The notes beneath the pieces were generated by a model. The model worked only from the letters and a program-made list of their open reading frames with translations, did not search any database and was not told where the DNA came from. DNA of 64,000 bases from Phytohabitans maris (GTDB lineage: Bacteria; Actinomycetota; Actinomycetes; Mycobacteriales; Micromonosporaceae): positions 62,001 through 126,000 of the forward strand of contig NZ_JAVHUY010000021.1 in the NCBI RefSeq assembly GCF_031085175.1, written 5' to 3'. This document shows positions 47,427 through 54,696 of this stretch, in pieces (position 1 is the first letter of the stretch; every line of letters starts with the position of its first letter). Made by a program: the position numbers and the translations under genes.

Positions 47427-47443
47427 GGGCGCCGGCGGCGCCC
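47427..47443 (+). terminator. hairpin between YcaQ-like and DUF2752 genes
   Basis: GGGCGCC and GGCGCCC pair around a GGC loop, 7 nt after the stop. The flanking GTGAGCGAG and GGAGGCAC segments resemble the cassette seen before the Hsp90-like gene. Confidence 0.55.
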
Positions 47444-47480
47444 GCCCCGATGGTGCGGAGCGAGCGACCCCGGAGGCACA

Positions 47481-47975
47481 GTGACCAGCGTGGCCGACCC
47501 CACCGCCCCGCCGCCCGCGCACTACTTCGTGCCCCCGCCGCCCGGCCGGTTCACCCGGCTGATGGCCCGGTCGCCCCGGTGGCTGGCCCCGGTCGCGGTG
47601 CTCGGCTGCCTCGCCGCCGCCACGGGCTACGTCACGATCGCCAACCCGACCGAGTCGACCGCAGACGCGCCGCCGACCTGCCTGCTCAAGCTCACCACCG
47701 GGCTCGACTGCCCAGGGTGCGGCGGCACCCGCGCGTTCTGGTACATGATCCATGGCGACCTGCCGGCCGCCGCCCGCCACCACGCGCTGTTCATCTTCGC
47801 GGTGCCGTTCCTGGTGTACGTGTACGTGGCGTGGGTGGGTAAGCAGGTCTTCGGCAAGTCGCTGCCCAAGCTGCGGGTCACGCCCGCGATGGTCGGCGTC
47901 CTGCTCTCCGCGTGGTTGGCGTTCAGCATCCTGCGCAACCTGCCGTGGACGCCATTCACCTGGTTCTACGTCTAG
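47481..47975 (+). CDS. DUF2752 membrane protein
   Basis: A 164-aa membrane protein with three hydrophobic segments (WLAPVAVLGCLAAATGYVTI; HHALFIFAVPFLVYVYVAWV; PAMVGVLLSAWLAFSILRNL). The DUF2752 signature is TGLDCPGCGGTRAFWYMIHGD, with CPGCGGTR as a conserved Cys motif. The Pro-rich N-terminus is cytoplasmic. GTG 47481 follows GGAGGCAC. Function unknown; the Cys pair could bind metal or form a disulfide. Confidence 0.85.
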   Translation: MTSVADPTAPPPAHYFVPPPPGRFTRLMARSPRWLAPVAVLGCLAAATGYVTIANPTESTADAPPTCLLKLTTGLDCPGCGGTRAFWYMIHGDLPAAARHHALFIFAVPFLVYVYVAWVGKQVFGKSLPKLRVTPAMVGVLLSAWLAFSILRNLPWTPFTWFYV

Positions 47976-48002
47976 GGCCTGTACCGCCGGGCCGGTCATC
48001 TG

Positions 48003-48054
48003 TGATCAAAGCTCCCCTCATGTCGTTCTAGCGACGTGAGGGGAGCTTTGATCA
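48003..48054. repeat. 52-bp palindromic element, copy 3 (bidirectional terminator candidate)
   Basis: Arms TGATCAAAGCTCCCC and GGGGAGCTTTGATCA enclose a TTCTAG loop. Compared with copy 1, a G-C pair in the stem is replaced by A-T on both arms (CGAAGC/GCTTCG versus CAAAGC/GCTTTG), so pairing is preserved. It lies between the convergent DUF2752 and DUF4097 genes. Confidence 0.87.
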
Positions 48055-48071
48055 CAGACAGTGGAGGCGGG

Positions 48072-48878
48072 TCAGGCCGCGGTGGCCTCGGCCGGCACCC
48101 GGCGGATCGCGATGTCACCGCTGGCCGTGCGGACGTCGACGCTGAGGTCGTGACCGGCCCCGCCGTCCCCGGCGGTCATGTCCAGGTCGTTGGTGGTACG
48201 GCCGGAGATCGTGCCCAGGTCGAGCCACACGCCGGTGCCGCTGCGCACGCCCACCGCGACGTCGCCGCTGGCCGTACGGACCTTGACGGTGCCGCGCCGG
48301 GTCGCGCCGATCCGCACCCCGCCGGAGGCGGTCTTGGCCCGTACGCCGGAGTCGGCCGTGCCGATGTCGATGCTGCCGCTGGCCACGCTGGTGTCGACCG
48401 GGCCGCTGACGTGCTGGGCGGTGACGTCACCGGCCGCGCCGCTGACCTGCAGCTCGCCGTCGATCTGCCCGGCCGTGACGTCGCCGCTGGCGATCCTCAC
48501 CTTGGCGTCGCCGGCGATGTGCTCCAGGAACATGTCACCGGAGGCGCCGGCGGCGTCCAGCCCGGCGAACCGGCCGCGGCAGGTCACGTCGGCCGAGGCG
48601 GTCTTGAGGCGCAGCCGGCTGTCCAGCGGGACCCGGATGGTGATCAGCAGCGAGGCGGGGCGGCGCGCCAACCAGCCGCCGTCCGGCGCGGCCACGGTCA
48701 GCGTGTCGCCGCGCAGCTCGACCGTCGTACGCTCGGCGGCCTCGTGCGAGGCGGGACGGTCGTCGTACGGCTGGACGTCGACCACGGCCGTGTCGCGCTC
48801 CTCGGCGGTGATCTCCAGTGCCCCGCTGGCCAGCTTGACGGCGGCGGTGACGGGGTGAGGGGTGGGAAACTCGGGCAT
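48072..48878 (-). CDS. DUF4097 repetitive beta-structure protein
   Basis: A 268-aa protein dominated by short beta-strand repeats of the form TASGDV (SADVTCRGRF, RIASGDVTAGQ, SVASGSIDIG, KTASGGVRIG, RTASGDVAVG, RTASGDIAIR), characteristic of DUF4097 beta-helix-like proteins. No signal peptide or membrane segment is visible. The RHH gene lies 44 bp upstream on the same strand, so the pair may be an operon. Function unknown. Confidence 0.87.
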   Translation of the reverse strand: MPEFPTPHPVTAAVKLASGALEITAEERDTAVVDVQPYDDRPASHEAAERTTVELRGDTLTVAAPDGGWLARRPASLLITIRVPLDSRLRLKTASADVTCRGRFAGLDAAGASGDMFLEHIAGDAKVRIASGDVTAGQIDGELQVSGAAGDVTAQHVSGPVDTSVASGSIDIGTADSGVRAKTASGGVRIGATRRGTVKVRTASGDVAVGVRSGTGVWLDLGTISGRTTNDLDMTAGDGGAGHDLSVDVRTASGDIAIRRVPAEATAA

Positions 48879-48922
48879 TGCTAGCTCCTCTCGGGCGTGA
48901 CTCCGGCGGCCCGGTCACGCAC

Positions 48923-49399
48923 TCAGGCGCGGCCGAAGCCGGTGATCCGGCGGCCGGCGGTGCCCCGGACCGGTGGGGTGGGTGGGCCGCCCTGCGCCGC
49001 GATCTGCACGGCGCGGACCAGCCAGGTGTTGACCGAGACGCCTTCCGCGGCGGCGGCCCGCTCGACCGTGTCCTTGAGGGACTCGGGGAGGCGAAGCGTG
49101 ATCCGCGTGACGTCACCGGACGGCTCTTGTGGTGTCATCGGTGGCGGCGCTGGGACGTCGATCGGCGTCACCACGAAGTCGGCCTGGCCGCCGCGGAGCC
49201 GCACCTCGACGGCGGACGTGGAAAGCTTCGCGGTGATCTCGTCTGCCGCGTGGGAGAGCACCTCCAGCAGGGACAGCCGCATCGACGCGTCGAGCGCGCT
49301 GGTGAGCAGCTCGGCGGCGCGGGCGACATCGGGCCCGCCCGGTGCGGCGGTGGCGGCGAGGTCTCGCCGGAGGGTCTCCAGGTACGGCGCCAGGTCCAT
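48923..49399 (-). CDS. ribbon-helix-helix regulator (HicB/CopG-like C-terminus)
   Basis: A 158-aa protein. The C-terminal part contains the RHH fold: DVTRITLRLPESLKDTVERAAAAEGVSVNTWLVRAVQIAA, as in HicB/CopG/Arc proteins. The N-terminal 100 residues (LAPYLETLRRDLAATAA; VEVRLRGGQADFVV) form a separate alpha/beta part and are not recognised. ATG 49399 is preferred over starts 10 codons upstream because a triple repeat overlaps it. No toxin gene is adjacent; the downstream partner is DUF4097. Probably autoregulatory. Confidence 0.8.
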   Translation of the reverse strand: MDLAPYLETLRRDLAATAAPGGPDVARAAELLTSALDASMRLSLLEVLSHAADEITAKLSTSAVEVRLRGGQADFVVTPIDVPAPPPMTPQEPSGDVTRITLRLPESLKDTVERAAAAEGVSVNTWLVRAVQIAAQGGPPTPPVRGTAGRRITGFGRA

Positions 49400-49428
49400 G
49401 ACGTCACCATGACACCATGATGACGCCA
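49398..49428. promoter_or_regulatory. three 9-bp direct repeats with 11-bp period (candidate RHH operator)
   Basis: On the plus strand ATGACGTCA, ATGACACCA and ATGACGCCA start at 49398, 49409 and 49420, matching ATGACRYCA with an exact 11-bp period. They overlap the start of the minus-strand RHH gene. RHH proteins commonly bind such helically phased repeats. Confidence 0.7.
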
Positions 49429-49466
49429 TCGCAAGCCGCGGTGCCGGTGTTGTCGGTGGGGTGGTC

Positions 49467-49472
49467 TAGGCT
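49467..49472 (+). promoter_or_regulatory. -10-like TAGGCT box for thyX
   Basis: TAGGCT lies 7 nt before the ATG at 49480 with no ribosome site between. Confidence 0.5.
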
Positions 49473-49479
49473 CGCGGCC

Positions 49480-50232
49480 ATGCCGGAAGTAGTCCCGCCC
49501 CAGGTCAAACTCATCGCTTGGACGCATTTCGAGGCGCCGGACGACGTGCCCTGGTCCACCGACGCCGACGGGGGTCAGGCGCTCGCCGAGTTCGCCGGCC
49601 GCGCCTGCTACCAGTCGTGGAAGAAGCCCAACCCCGCCACCGCCACCAACGAGGGTTACCTCGCCCACATCCTCGAGGTGGGTCACCTGTCGGTGCTGGA
49701 GCACGGTTCGGTGACGTTCTACTTCACCGGGGTGTCCCGCTCGTTCACCCACGAGCTGATCCGGCACCGCCACTTCTCGTACTCGCAGCTCTCCCAGAGA
49801 TACGTGCCGGAGCGCGAGGCCGCGATGGTCGAGCCGGACGTGATCGCCGACGACCCGGAGCTGCACAAGCTCTTCGTCGAGGCGACCGAGGCGAGCCTGC
49901 GTGCCTACAACGAGCTGCTCGAGGGGTTGGAGCGCAAGTTCGCCGACGTGGCAAACGGCACGCTCCGGCGCAAGCAGGCGCGGCAGGCCGCCCGTGCCGT
50001 GCTGCCCAACGCCACCGAGACCCGCATCGTGGTGACCGGTAACTACCGGGCCTGGCGGCACTTCATCGGGATGCGCGCGACCGAGAGCGCCGACGTCGAG
50101 ATCCGCGCGCTGGCGGTGGAGTGCCTGCGCCAGTTGCAGGGCGTCGCACCCAACGTGTTCGCCGACTTCACCATCTCCCGGCTCGACGACGGCACGGAGG
50201 TCGCGGCGAGCCCGTACGCACAGGTGTCGTAA
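49480..50232 (+). CDS. thyX: flavin-dependent thymidylate synthase
   Basis: A 250-aa ThyX that methylates dUMP using FAD. The signature RHRxxSxxxxSxRY is present as [14 protein letters not shown] (about 92-105). [26 protein letters not shown] and [28 protein letters not shown] (substrate/FAD-binding) are complete. It precedes dapA, the usual actinobacterial order. A leaderless-type TAGGCT box lies 7 nt before the ATG. Confidence 0.96.
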   Translation: MPEVVPPQVKLIAWTHFEAPDDVPWSTDADGGQALAEFAGRACYQSWKKPNPATATNEGYLAHILEVGHLSVLEHGSVTFYFTGVSRSFTHELIRHRHFSYSQLSQRYVPEREAAMVEPDVIADDPELHKLFVEATEASLRAYNELLEGLERKFADVANGTLRRKQARQAARAVLPNATETRIVVTGNYRAWRHFIGMRATESADVEIRALAVECLRQLQGVAPNVFADFTISRLDDGTEVAASPYAQVS

Positions 50233-50279
50233 GGCTGTCGGACCGGGCCTAACCCTTCGGCCGGTCAGCGTGGGTCCGC

Positions 50280-50285
50280 TAGGTT
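50280..50285 (+). promoter_or_regulatory. -10-like TAGGTT box for dapA
   Basis: TAGGTT lies 7 nt before the ATG at 50293, a leaderless-type arrangement. Confidence 0.5.
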
Positions 50286-50292
50286 GTCAAGC

Positions 50293-51186
50293 ATGACGCA
50301 CGACCACCGACCCTTCGGGCGGCTGCTCACCGCGATGGTGAGCCCGTTCCGTGCCGACGGCTCGCTCGACGTTGAGGGAGCGGCCCGGCTCGCCACCTAC
50401 CTGGTGGACGAGCAGGCCAACGACGCGCTGGTGATCAACGGCACCACCGGCGAGTCGCCCACCACCTCCGACGGGGAGAAAGAGCAGCTCATCCGGGCGG
50501 TGGTAGAGGCCGTCGGTGACCGGGCCAAGGTGGTCGCCGGCGTGGGCACCAACGACACGTCACACACGGTCGAGCTCGCGACCGCCGCGGAGAAGGCGGG
50601 CGCGCACGGCCTGCTGGTCGTCACGCCGTACTACAACAAGCCGCCGCAGAGCGGTCTGCTCCGCCACTTCACCGCGGTGGCCGACGCGACCGGCCTGCCG
50701 ATCCTGCTCTACGACATCCCGCACCGCGCCGGCATCCCGATCGCGACCGAGACGCTGGTCCGCCTCGCCGAGCACCCGCGGATCGTCGGGGTCAAGGACG
50801 CCAAGGGCGACCTCGTCGCGACGTCGTGGGTCACCAAGCGCACCGACCTGGCGTTCTACTCCGGCGAAGACGCGCTCGCGCTGCCGCTGCTCGCGGTCGG
50901 CGGGGTCGGCCTGATCGGCACGTCGACGCACGTCAGCGGCGCCGCGACCCAGGAGATGATCCAGGCGTACGAGCGCGGTGACGGCGCCGCCGCACTGGCC
51001 CTCCACCATCGGCTGCTGCCGATCTTCACGGGCATCTTCCGCAGCCCGGGCACGATCCTGGTCAAGGCGGCGATGGCGGCCAAGGGCCTGCCCGGCGGTC
51101 CGGTGCGCTCGCCGCTGGTCGACGCGACCGAGACGGAGCTGGCGCAGCTGCGCGAGGACTGCGAGGCCGCGGGGCTTCCTCTATGA
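50293..51186 (+). CDS. dapA: 4-hydroxy-tetrahydrodipicolinate synthase
   Basis: A 297-aa Schiff-base aldolase that condenses pyruvate with aspartate semialdehyde. ALVINGTTGESPTTSDGEK holds the Thr pair of the proton relay, LLYDIPHRAG the active-site Tyr, and VGVKDAKGDL the catalytic Lys. It overlaps RNase J by ATGA. dapA-rnj is a standard pair in actinobacteria. Confidence 0.96.
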   Translation: MTHDHRPFGRLLTAMVSPFRADGSLDVEGAARLATYLVDEQANDALVINGTTGESPTTSDGEKEQLIRAVVEAVGDRAKVVAGVGTNDTSHTVELATAAEKAGAHGLLVVTPYYNKPPQSGLLRHFTAVADATGLPILLYDIPHRAGIPIATETLVRLAEHPRIVGVKDAKGDLVATSWVTKRTDLAFYSGEDALALPLLAVGGVGLIGTSTHVSGAATQEMIQAYERGDGAAALALHHRLLPIFTGIFRSPGTILVKAAMAAKGLPGGPVRSPLVDATETELAQLREDCEAAGLPL

Positions 51187-52871
51187 CCGGGGCGCACGCC
51201 GAGCTGGAGTTGCCCCCGCCGCTCCCCGCGGGCGGCCTGCGCGTGATGCCGCTGGGCGGCCTCGGCGCCATCGGTCGCAACATGACCGTCTTCGAGTACG
51301 ACGGAAAGCTGCTCGTCGTCGACTGCGGCGTGCTCTTTCCCGACGTGGAGCAGCCGGGCGTCGACCTGATCCTGCCGGACTTCGCGCCGATCCTCGACCG
51401 CCTCGACGCCGTACAGGCGATCGTGCTCACCCACGGCCACGAGGACCACATCGGCGCTGTGCCGTACCTGCTCGCGCACAAGCCGGACATCCCGCTGGTC
51501 GGGTCGCAGTTCACGCTCGCCCTGGTCGAGGCAAAGCTGGCCGAGCGGCGGATCGAGCCGTACACGCTGACCGTGCGCGAGGGGCGGCGTGAGTCGCTGG
51601 GGCCGTTCGAGTGCGAGTTCTTCGCGGTCAACCACTCGATCCCGGACGCGCTGGCGGTGGCGATCCGCACCCCGGCCGGGCTGGTGCTGCACACCGGTGA
51701 CTTCAAGATGGACCAGCTGCCGCTGGACGGGCGGATCACCGACCTGGCCGGCTTCGCGCGGCTCGGCGCCGAGGGCGTCGACCTGCTGCTGTCCGACTCG
51801 ACGAACGCGGAGATCCCCGGCTTCGTCACCCCGGAGCGCGACATCGGGCCGGTGCTCGACTCGATCTTCGCCAAGGCCACCGGCCGGATCATCGTGGCCA
51901 GCTTCGCCTCGCACGTGCACCGCGTGCAGCAGGTGCTCGACTCGGCGTACGAGTACGACCGGAAGGTCGCGTTCATCGGCCGCTCCATGGTCCGCAACAT
52001 GGGCATCGCCCGCGACCTCGGCCTGCTGCGCATCCCGGGCGGCCTGGTGGTCGGCCTGGAGGAGGCGACCGTCCTGCCGCCGGACCAGATCGTGCTGATG
52101 TCGACCGGCTCGCAGGGTGAGCCGATGAGCGCGCTGGGCCGGATGGCCGTGGGCGACCACCGGCACATCACGGTGGCGCCCGGCGACACGGTGGTGCTGG
52201 CCAGCTCGCTGGTGCCGGGCAACGAGACCTCCGTGTACCGGGTGATCAACCAGCTCTCCCGGGCCGGCGCGACGGTGATCCACAAAGACGTGGCCAAGGT
52301 GCACGTCTCCGGCCACTCACCCGCCGGCGAGCTGCTCTACCTGCTCAACGTGGTGCGCCCGAGCAACCTCATGCCGGTGCACGGGGAGTGGCGGCACCTG
52401 CGCGCCCACGCCCGGCTCGGCATCGAGTCCGGCGTACCGGCCGACCGGGTCGTGCTCTGCGAGGACGGCGACGTGGTCGACCTGGTCGAGGGGCGGGCGC
52501 GGCTGGTCGGGCACGTCAAGAGCCGCTACGTGTACGTCGACGGGCTCGCCGTCGGCGACGTGGGCGAGTCGCTGCTCACCGAGCGGCGGATCCTCGGCGA
52601 CGGGGGCTTCATCGCCGCGACCGTGGTGGTCGACTCGGTGACCGGCAAGGTGGTGGGCGGGCCGACGGTCTCCGCCAAGGGCTTCTCCGAGGACCCGGAG
52701 GCGTTCAACGCGGTCATCCCGCTGATCACGGAGGCGCTCGACCGGGCCGCGCTCGAGGGCGTCACCGACCCCCACCAGCTCCAGCAGATCGTGCGCCGTA
52801 CGGTCGGCCGCTGGGTCAACGAGGCCTACCGCCGCCGCCCCATGATCGTCCCCACGGTCGTCGAGGTCTGA
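51183..52871 (+). CDS. rnj: ribonuclease J
   Basis: A 562-aa metallo-beta-lactamase/beta-CASP nuclease for mRNA decay and rRNA maturation. The zinc motif is LTHGHEDHIGAVPYLL (HxHxDH), with further ligands in FFAVNHSIPDA and LHTGDFKMD. The beta-CASP part contains IVASFASHVHRVQQV and the conserved VHVSGHSPAGELLYLLNVVRPSNLMPVHGEWRHL. The C-terminal domain is complete. ATG overlaps the dapA stop. Confidence 0.96.
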   Translation: MTGAHAELELPPPLPAGGLRVMPLGGLGAIGRNMTVFEYDGKLLVVDCGVLFPDVEQPGVDLILPDFAPILDRLDAVQAIVLTHGHEDHIGAVPYLLAHKPDIPLVGSQFTLALVEAKLAERRIEPYTLTVREGRRESLGPFECEFFAVNHSIPDALAVAIRTPAGLVLHTGDFKMDQLPLDGRITDLAGFARLGAEGVDLLLSDSTNAEIPGFVTPERDIGPVLDSIFAKATGRIIVASFASHVHRVQQVLDSAYEYDRKVAFIGRSMVRNMGIARDLGLLRIPGGLVVGLEEATVLPPDQIVLMSTGSQGEPMSALGRMAVGDHRHITVAPGDTVVLASSLVPGNETSVYRVINQLSRAGATVIHKDVAKVHVSGHSPAGELLYLLNVVRPSNLMPVHGEWRHLRAHARLGIESGVPADRVVLCEDGDVVDLVEGRARLVGHVKSRYVYVDGLAVGDVGESLLTERRILGDGGFIAATVVVDSVTGKVVGGPTVSAKGFSEDPEAFNAVIPLITEALDRAALEGVTDPHQLQQIVRRTVGRWVNEAYRRRPMIVPTVVEV

Positions 52872-53046
52872 AAGCCGCTCTCTCACCACGCCTTGTCGCA
52901 CATAGTGGCATGGCGATCTCGGAGCGTTCCGCCCATACTGTCGGCACCTGATCCCCAAGCCGTCCCGCGAGTTGTTGTGTTGTCCTGGCGTGTTCGCAGT
53001 GACACGTGTAACGTCCTGCATCGTGTCGTGTGGCGGAACAGCAATC

Positions 53047-53058
53047 TGCCACATGGCA
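53047..53058. promoter_or_regulatory. 12-bp palindrome spanning a possible start codon
   Basis: TGCCACATGGCA contains the ATG at 53053, an alternative start for the Scr1-type regulator. Upstream, the pseudo-palindrome GTGACACGTGTAAC lies at 53009-53022. Both are candidate operators for autoregulation. Confidence 0.45.
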
Positions 53059-53085
53059 GGTTTGCTCCAGCTCACTGGTTGGATC

Positions 53086-53979
53086 ATGACTTCGCCCGAG
53101 CCGCCCGCGGTCGCACGCCGCCGCGTCCGCCTCGCGTTGCGCGCGGCACGCGAGGCGAGAGGTTTCACCCAGCAACACGTCGCGGATGAGCTCGACTGGT
53201 CACTGAGCAAGGTAAACCGCATCGAAAAGGGCGATGTCACCGTCTCGAAGACCGATCTGCTCGCGCTACTGGAGTTGTTCGGCGTCGATGACGACGATCT
53301 GATCGACGAGTTGGTGCGCGCCGCCCGTTCGTCGCGGCAGCGGGGGTGGTGGGACGAGCCGCGCTACCGCGAGCACCTCACGGCGGCGATGCTTCAGCTC
53401 CTGCAGTTCGAGACCGAAGCGACGGCGATTCGCGTCTTCCAGCCGACCGTCGTCAACGGCCCGTTCCAGACCCGGGCGTACGCGCAGGCGGTCCTCGATT
53501 TCTGGCAGCCCGAGCTGTCCCAGGTCGTCCGCGAGGCGCGCTTGGAGACCCGGCTGCGAAGGGGGGAGCAGCTGCTCGGTCGCGCCGATCCGCCGGACAT
53601 CTTCTGCATCTTCGACGAGTCGGTTCTGCACCGCCCGGTCGGCGGCGTCGAGGTGATGGCGGAGCAGCTCCGGCAGCTCCTGGTCATCATGCGCCGGCCC
53701 AATGTGCACGTCCGGGTCGTGCCGTTCGCCCAGGGTGCGCTGGTCGCGATGCTGGGACCGTTCCTCATTTTCGACTTCGGCGACGAGGAAAATGCCGTCC
53801 TGTACCGGGAGAGCCTGCTGCTCGACGAGGTGCTGCATACCGGAGAGGCGCTCATGCGCCATCGCGGCTATTTCGAGCATCTCTGGCGAGAATCGCTGGG
53901 CGAGACGGAGTCCGCGAAATTGATAGCGGCTCGGGCCGACCAGATGCTGCCGGAGTCGGATCGATATACCAGCGGCTGA
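53086..53979 (+). CDS. XRE-type regulator with DUF5753 (Scr1-like)
   Basis: A 297-aa protein. The HTH reads VRLALRAAREARGFTQQHVADELDWSLSKVNRIEKGDVTVSKTDLLALLELFGV. The DUF5753 ligand-like domain follows (GPFQTRAYAQAVLDFWQPE, FDESVLHRPVGG, NVHVRVVPFAQGALVAMLGPFLIFDF). Scr1/WhiJ-like regulators pair with DUF397 proteins, and two such genes follow. In Streptomyces, pairs of this kind act as regulators of development or as toxin-antitoxin-like units. An earlier ATG at 53053 would add 11 residues. Confidence 0.9.
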   Translation: MTSPEPPAVARRRVRLALRAAREARGFTQQHVADELDWSLSKVNRIEKGDVTVSKTDLLALLELFGVDDDDLIDELVRAARSSRQRGWWDEPRYREHLTAAMLQLLQFETEATAIRVFQPTVVNGPFQTRAYAQAVLDFWQPELSQVVREARLETRLRRGEQLLGRADPPDIFCIFDESVLHRPVGGVEVMAEQLRQLLVIMRRPNVHVRVVPFAQGALVAMLGPFLIFDFGDEENAVLYRESLLLDEVLHTGEALMRHRGYFEHLWRESLGETESAKLIAARADQMLPESDRYTSG

Positions 53980-54077
53980 AAAGCTTCGGCCGCGGTAATC
54001 CTCGAAACGCAACAGTGTGGCGAGGCCCCCGTGGGCCGGGGGTAACACACACTATTAACCTATCCGAGGAGAACCGA

Positions 54078-54275
54078 ATGGAGCAGACCGCCGTGCCTGT
54101 CTGGCGAAAGAGCGGGCGTTGCGACAGCAACACGTGTGTCGAGGTCGCCGTGGTCGGCCGCGACATCGCGATCCGCGACTCGAAGCAGCCGGACGGGCCG
54201 ACGTTGCTCTTCACCAGGGCTGAGTGGGACGCCTTTGTGGGCGGCGTGCACGACGGCGACTTCCTGTTCGACTGA
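54078..54275 (+). CDS. DUF397 protein, copy 1
   Basis: A 65-aa DUF397 protein: VWRKSGRCDSNTCVEVAVVGRDIAIRDSKQPDGPTLLFTRAEWDAFVGGV. It carries the full family pattern WRKS, CVEVA, RDSK, F..EW..F. GAGGAG precedes the ATG. It lies 98 bp after the Scr1-like regulator, with which it is probably functionally paired. A strong hairpin follows, separating it from copy 2. Confidence 0.92.
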   Translation: MEQTAVPVWRKSGRCDSNTCVEVAVVGRDIAIRDSKQPDGPTLLFTRAEWDAFVGGVHDGDFLFD

Positions 54276-54284
54276 GCTCTGACC

Positions 54285-54323
54285 GAGGCGGCATCGGGGC
54301 GCGTGCGCCCGGGGTGCCGCCTC
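54285..54323 (+). terminator. strong hairpin between the two DUF397 genes
   Basis: GAGGCGGCA pairs with TGCCGCCTC, with an inner GGGGCGC/GCGCCC stem. It lies 9 nt after DUF397 copy 1. Confidence 0.8.
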
Positions 54324-54383
54324 TTCCTTTCGGCGGAATGATTACGTATCGTGAAGGTGCCCCTGCACGGAGTGGAGTCGGTG

Positions 54384-54572
54384 ATGGCAGACACCGAACG
54401 CCTTCAATGGCGCAAGAGCGCTCGCTGCGATAGCTCGAGCTGCGTGGAAGTTGCACAGATAGATGGCGGGATCGCGCTTCGGGACGGCAAGGATCCGGGC
54501 GGACCGCGACTGATCTTTACGGCCCGGCAGTGGACCTCCTTCCTCGCCTGGGCTCGCCAGCGCACAGAGTGA
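54384..54572 (+). CDS. DUF397 protein, copy 2
   Basis: A 62-aa DUF397 protein: LQWRKSARCDSSSCVEVAQIDGGIALRDGKDPGGPRLIFTARQWTSFLAWA. It diverges clearly from copy 1, so the duplication is old or the genes were acquired separately. ATG 54384 follows GGAGTGGAG; a GTG at 54351 is an alternative. It stands behind a terminator and therefore probably has its own promoter around 54330-54345 (ATTACGTAT). Confidence 0.9.
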   Translation: MADTERLQWRKSARCDSSSCVEVAQIDGGIALRDGKDPGGPRLIFTARQWTSFLAWARQRTE

Positions 54573-54696
54573 TCAGTTCACTACTTTCTCGGCTTTCTCT
54601 GTGAGATCAGGCACGGCGGCCCCATTCATCCGCGTCTAGCTCTCCGGCCGTACACCGATTTGCCGGTTCAGTACGGCTATGTGGGAGGTGTTGCGG

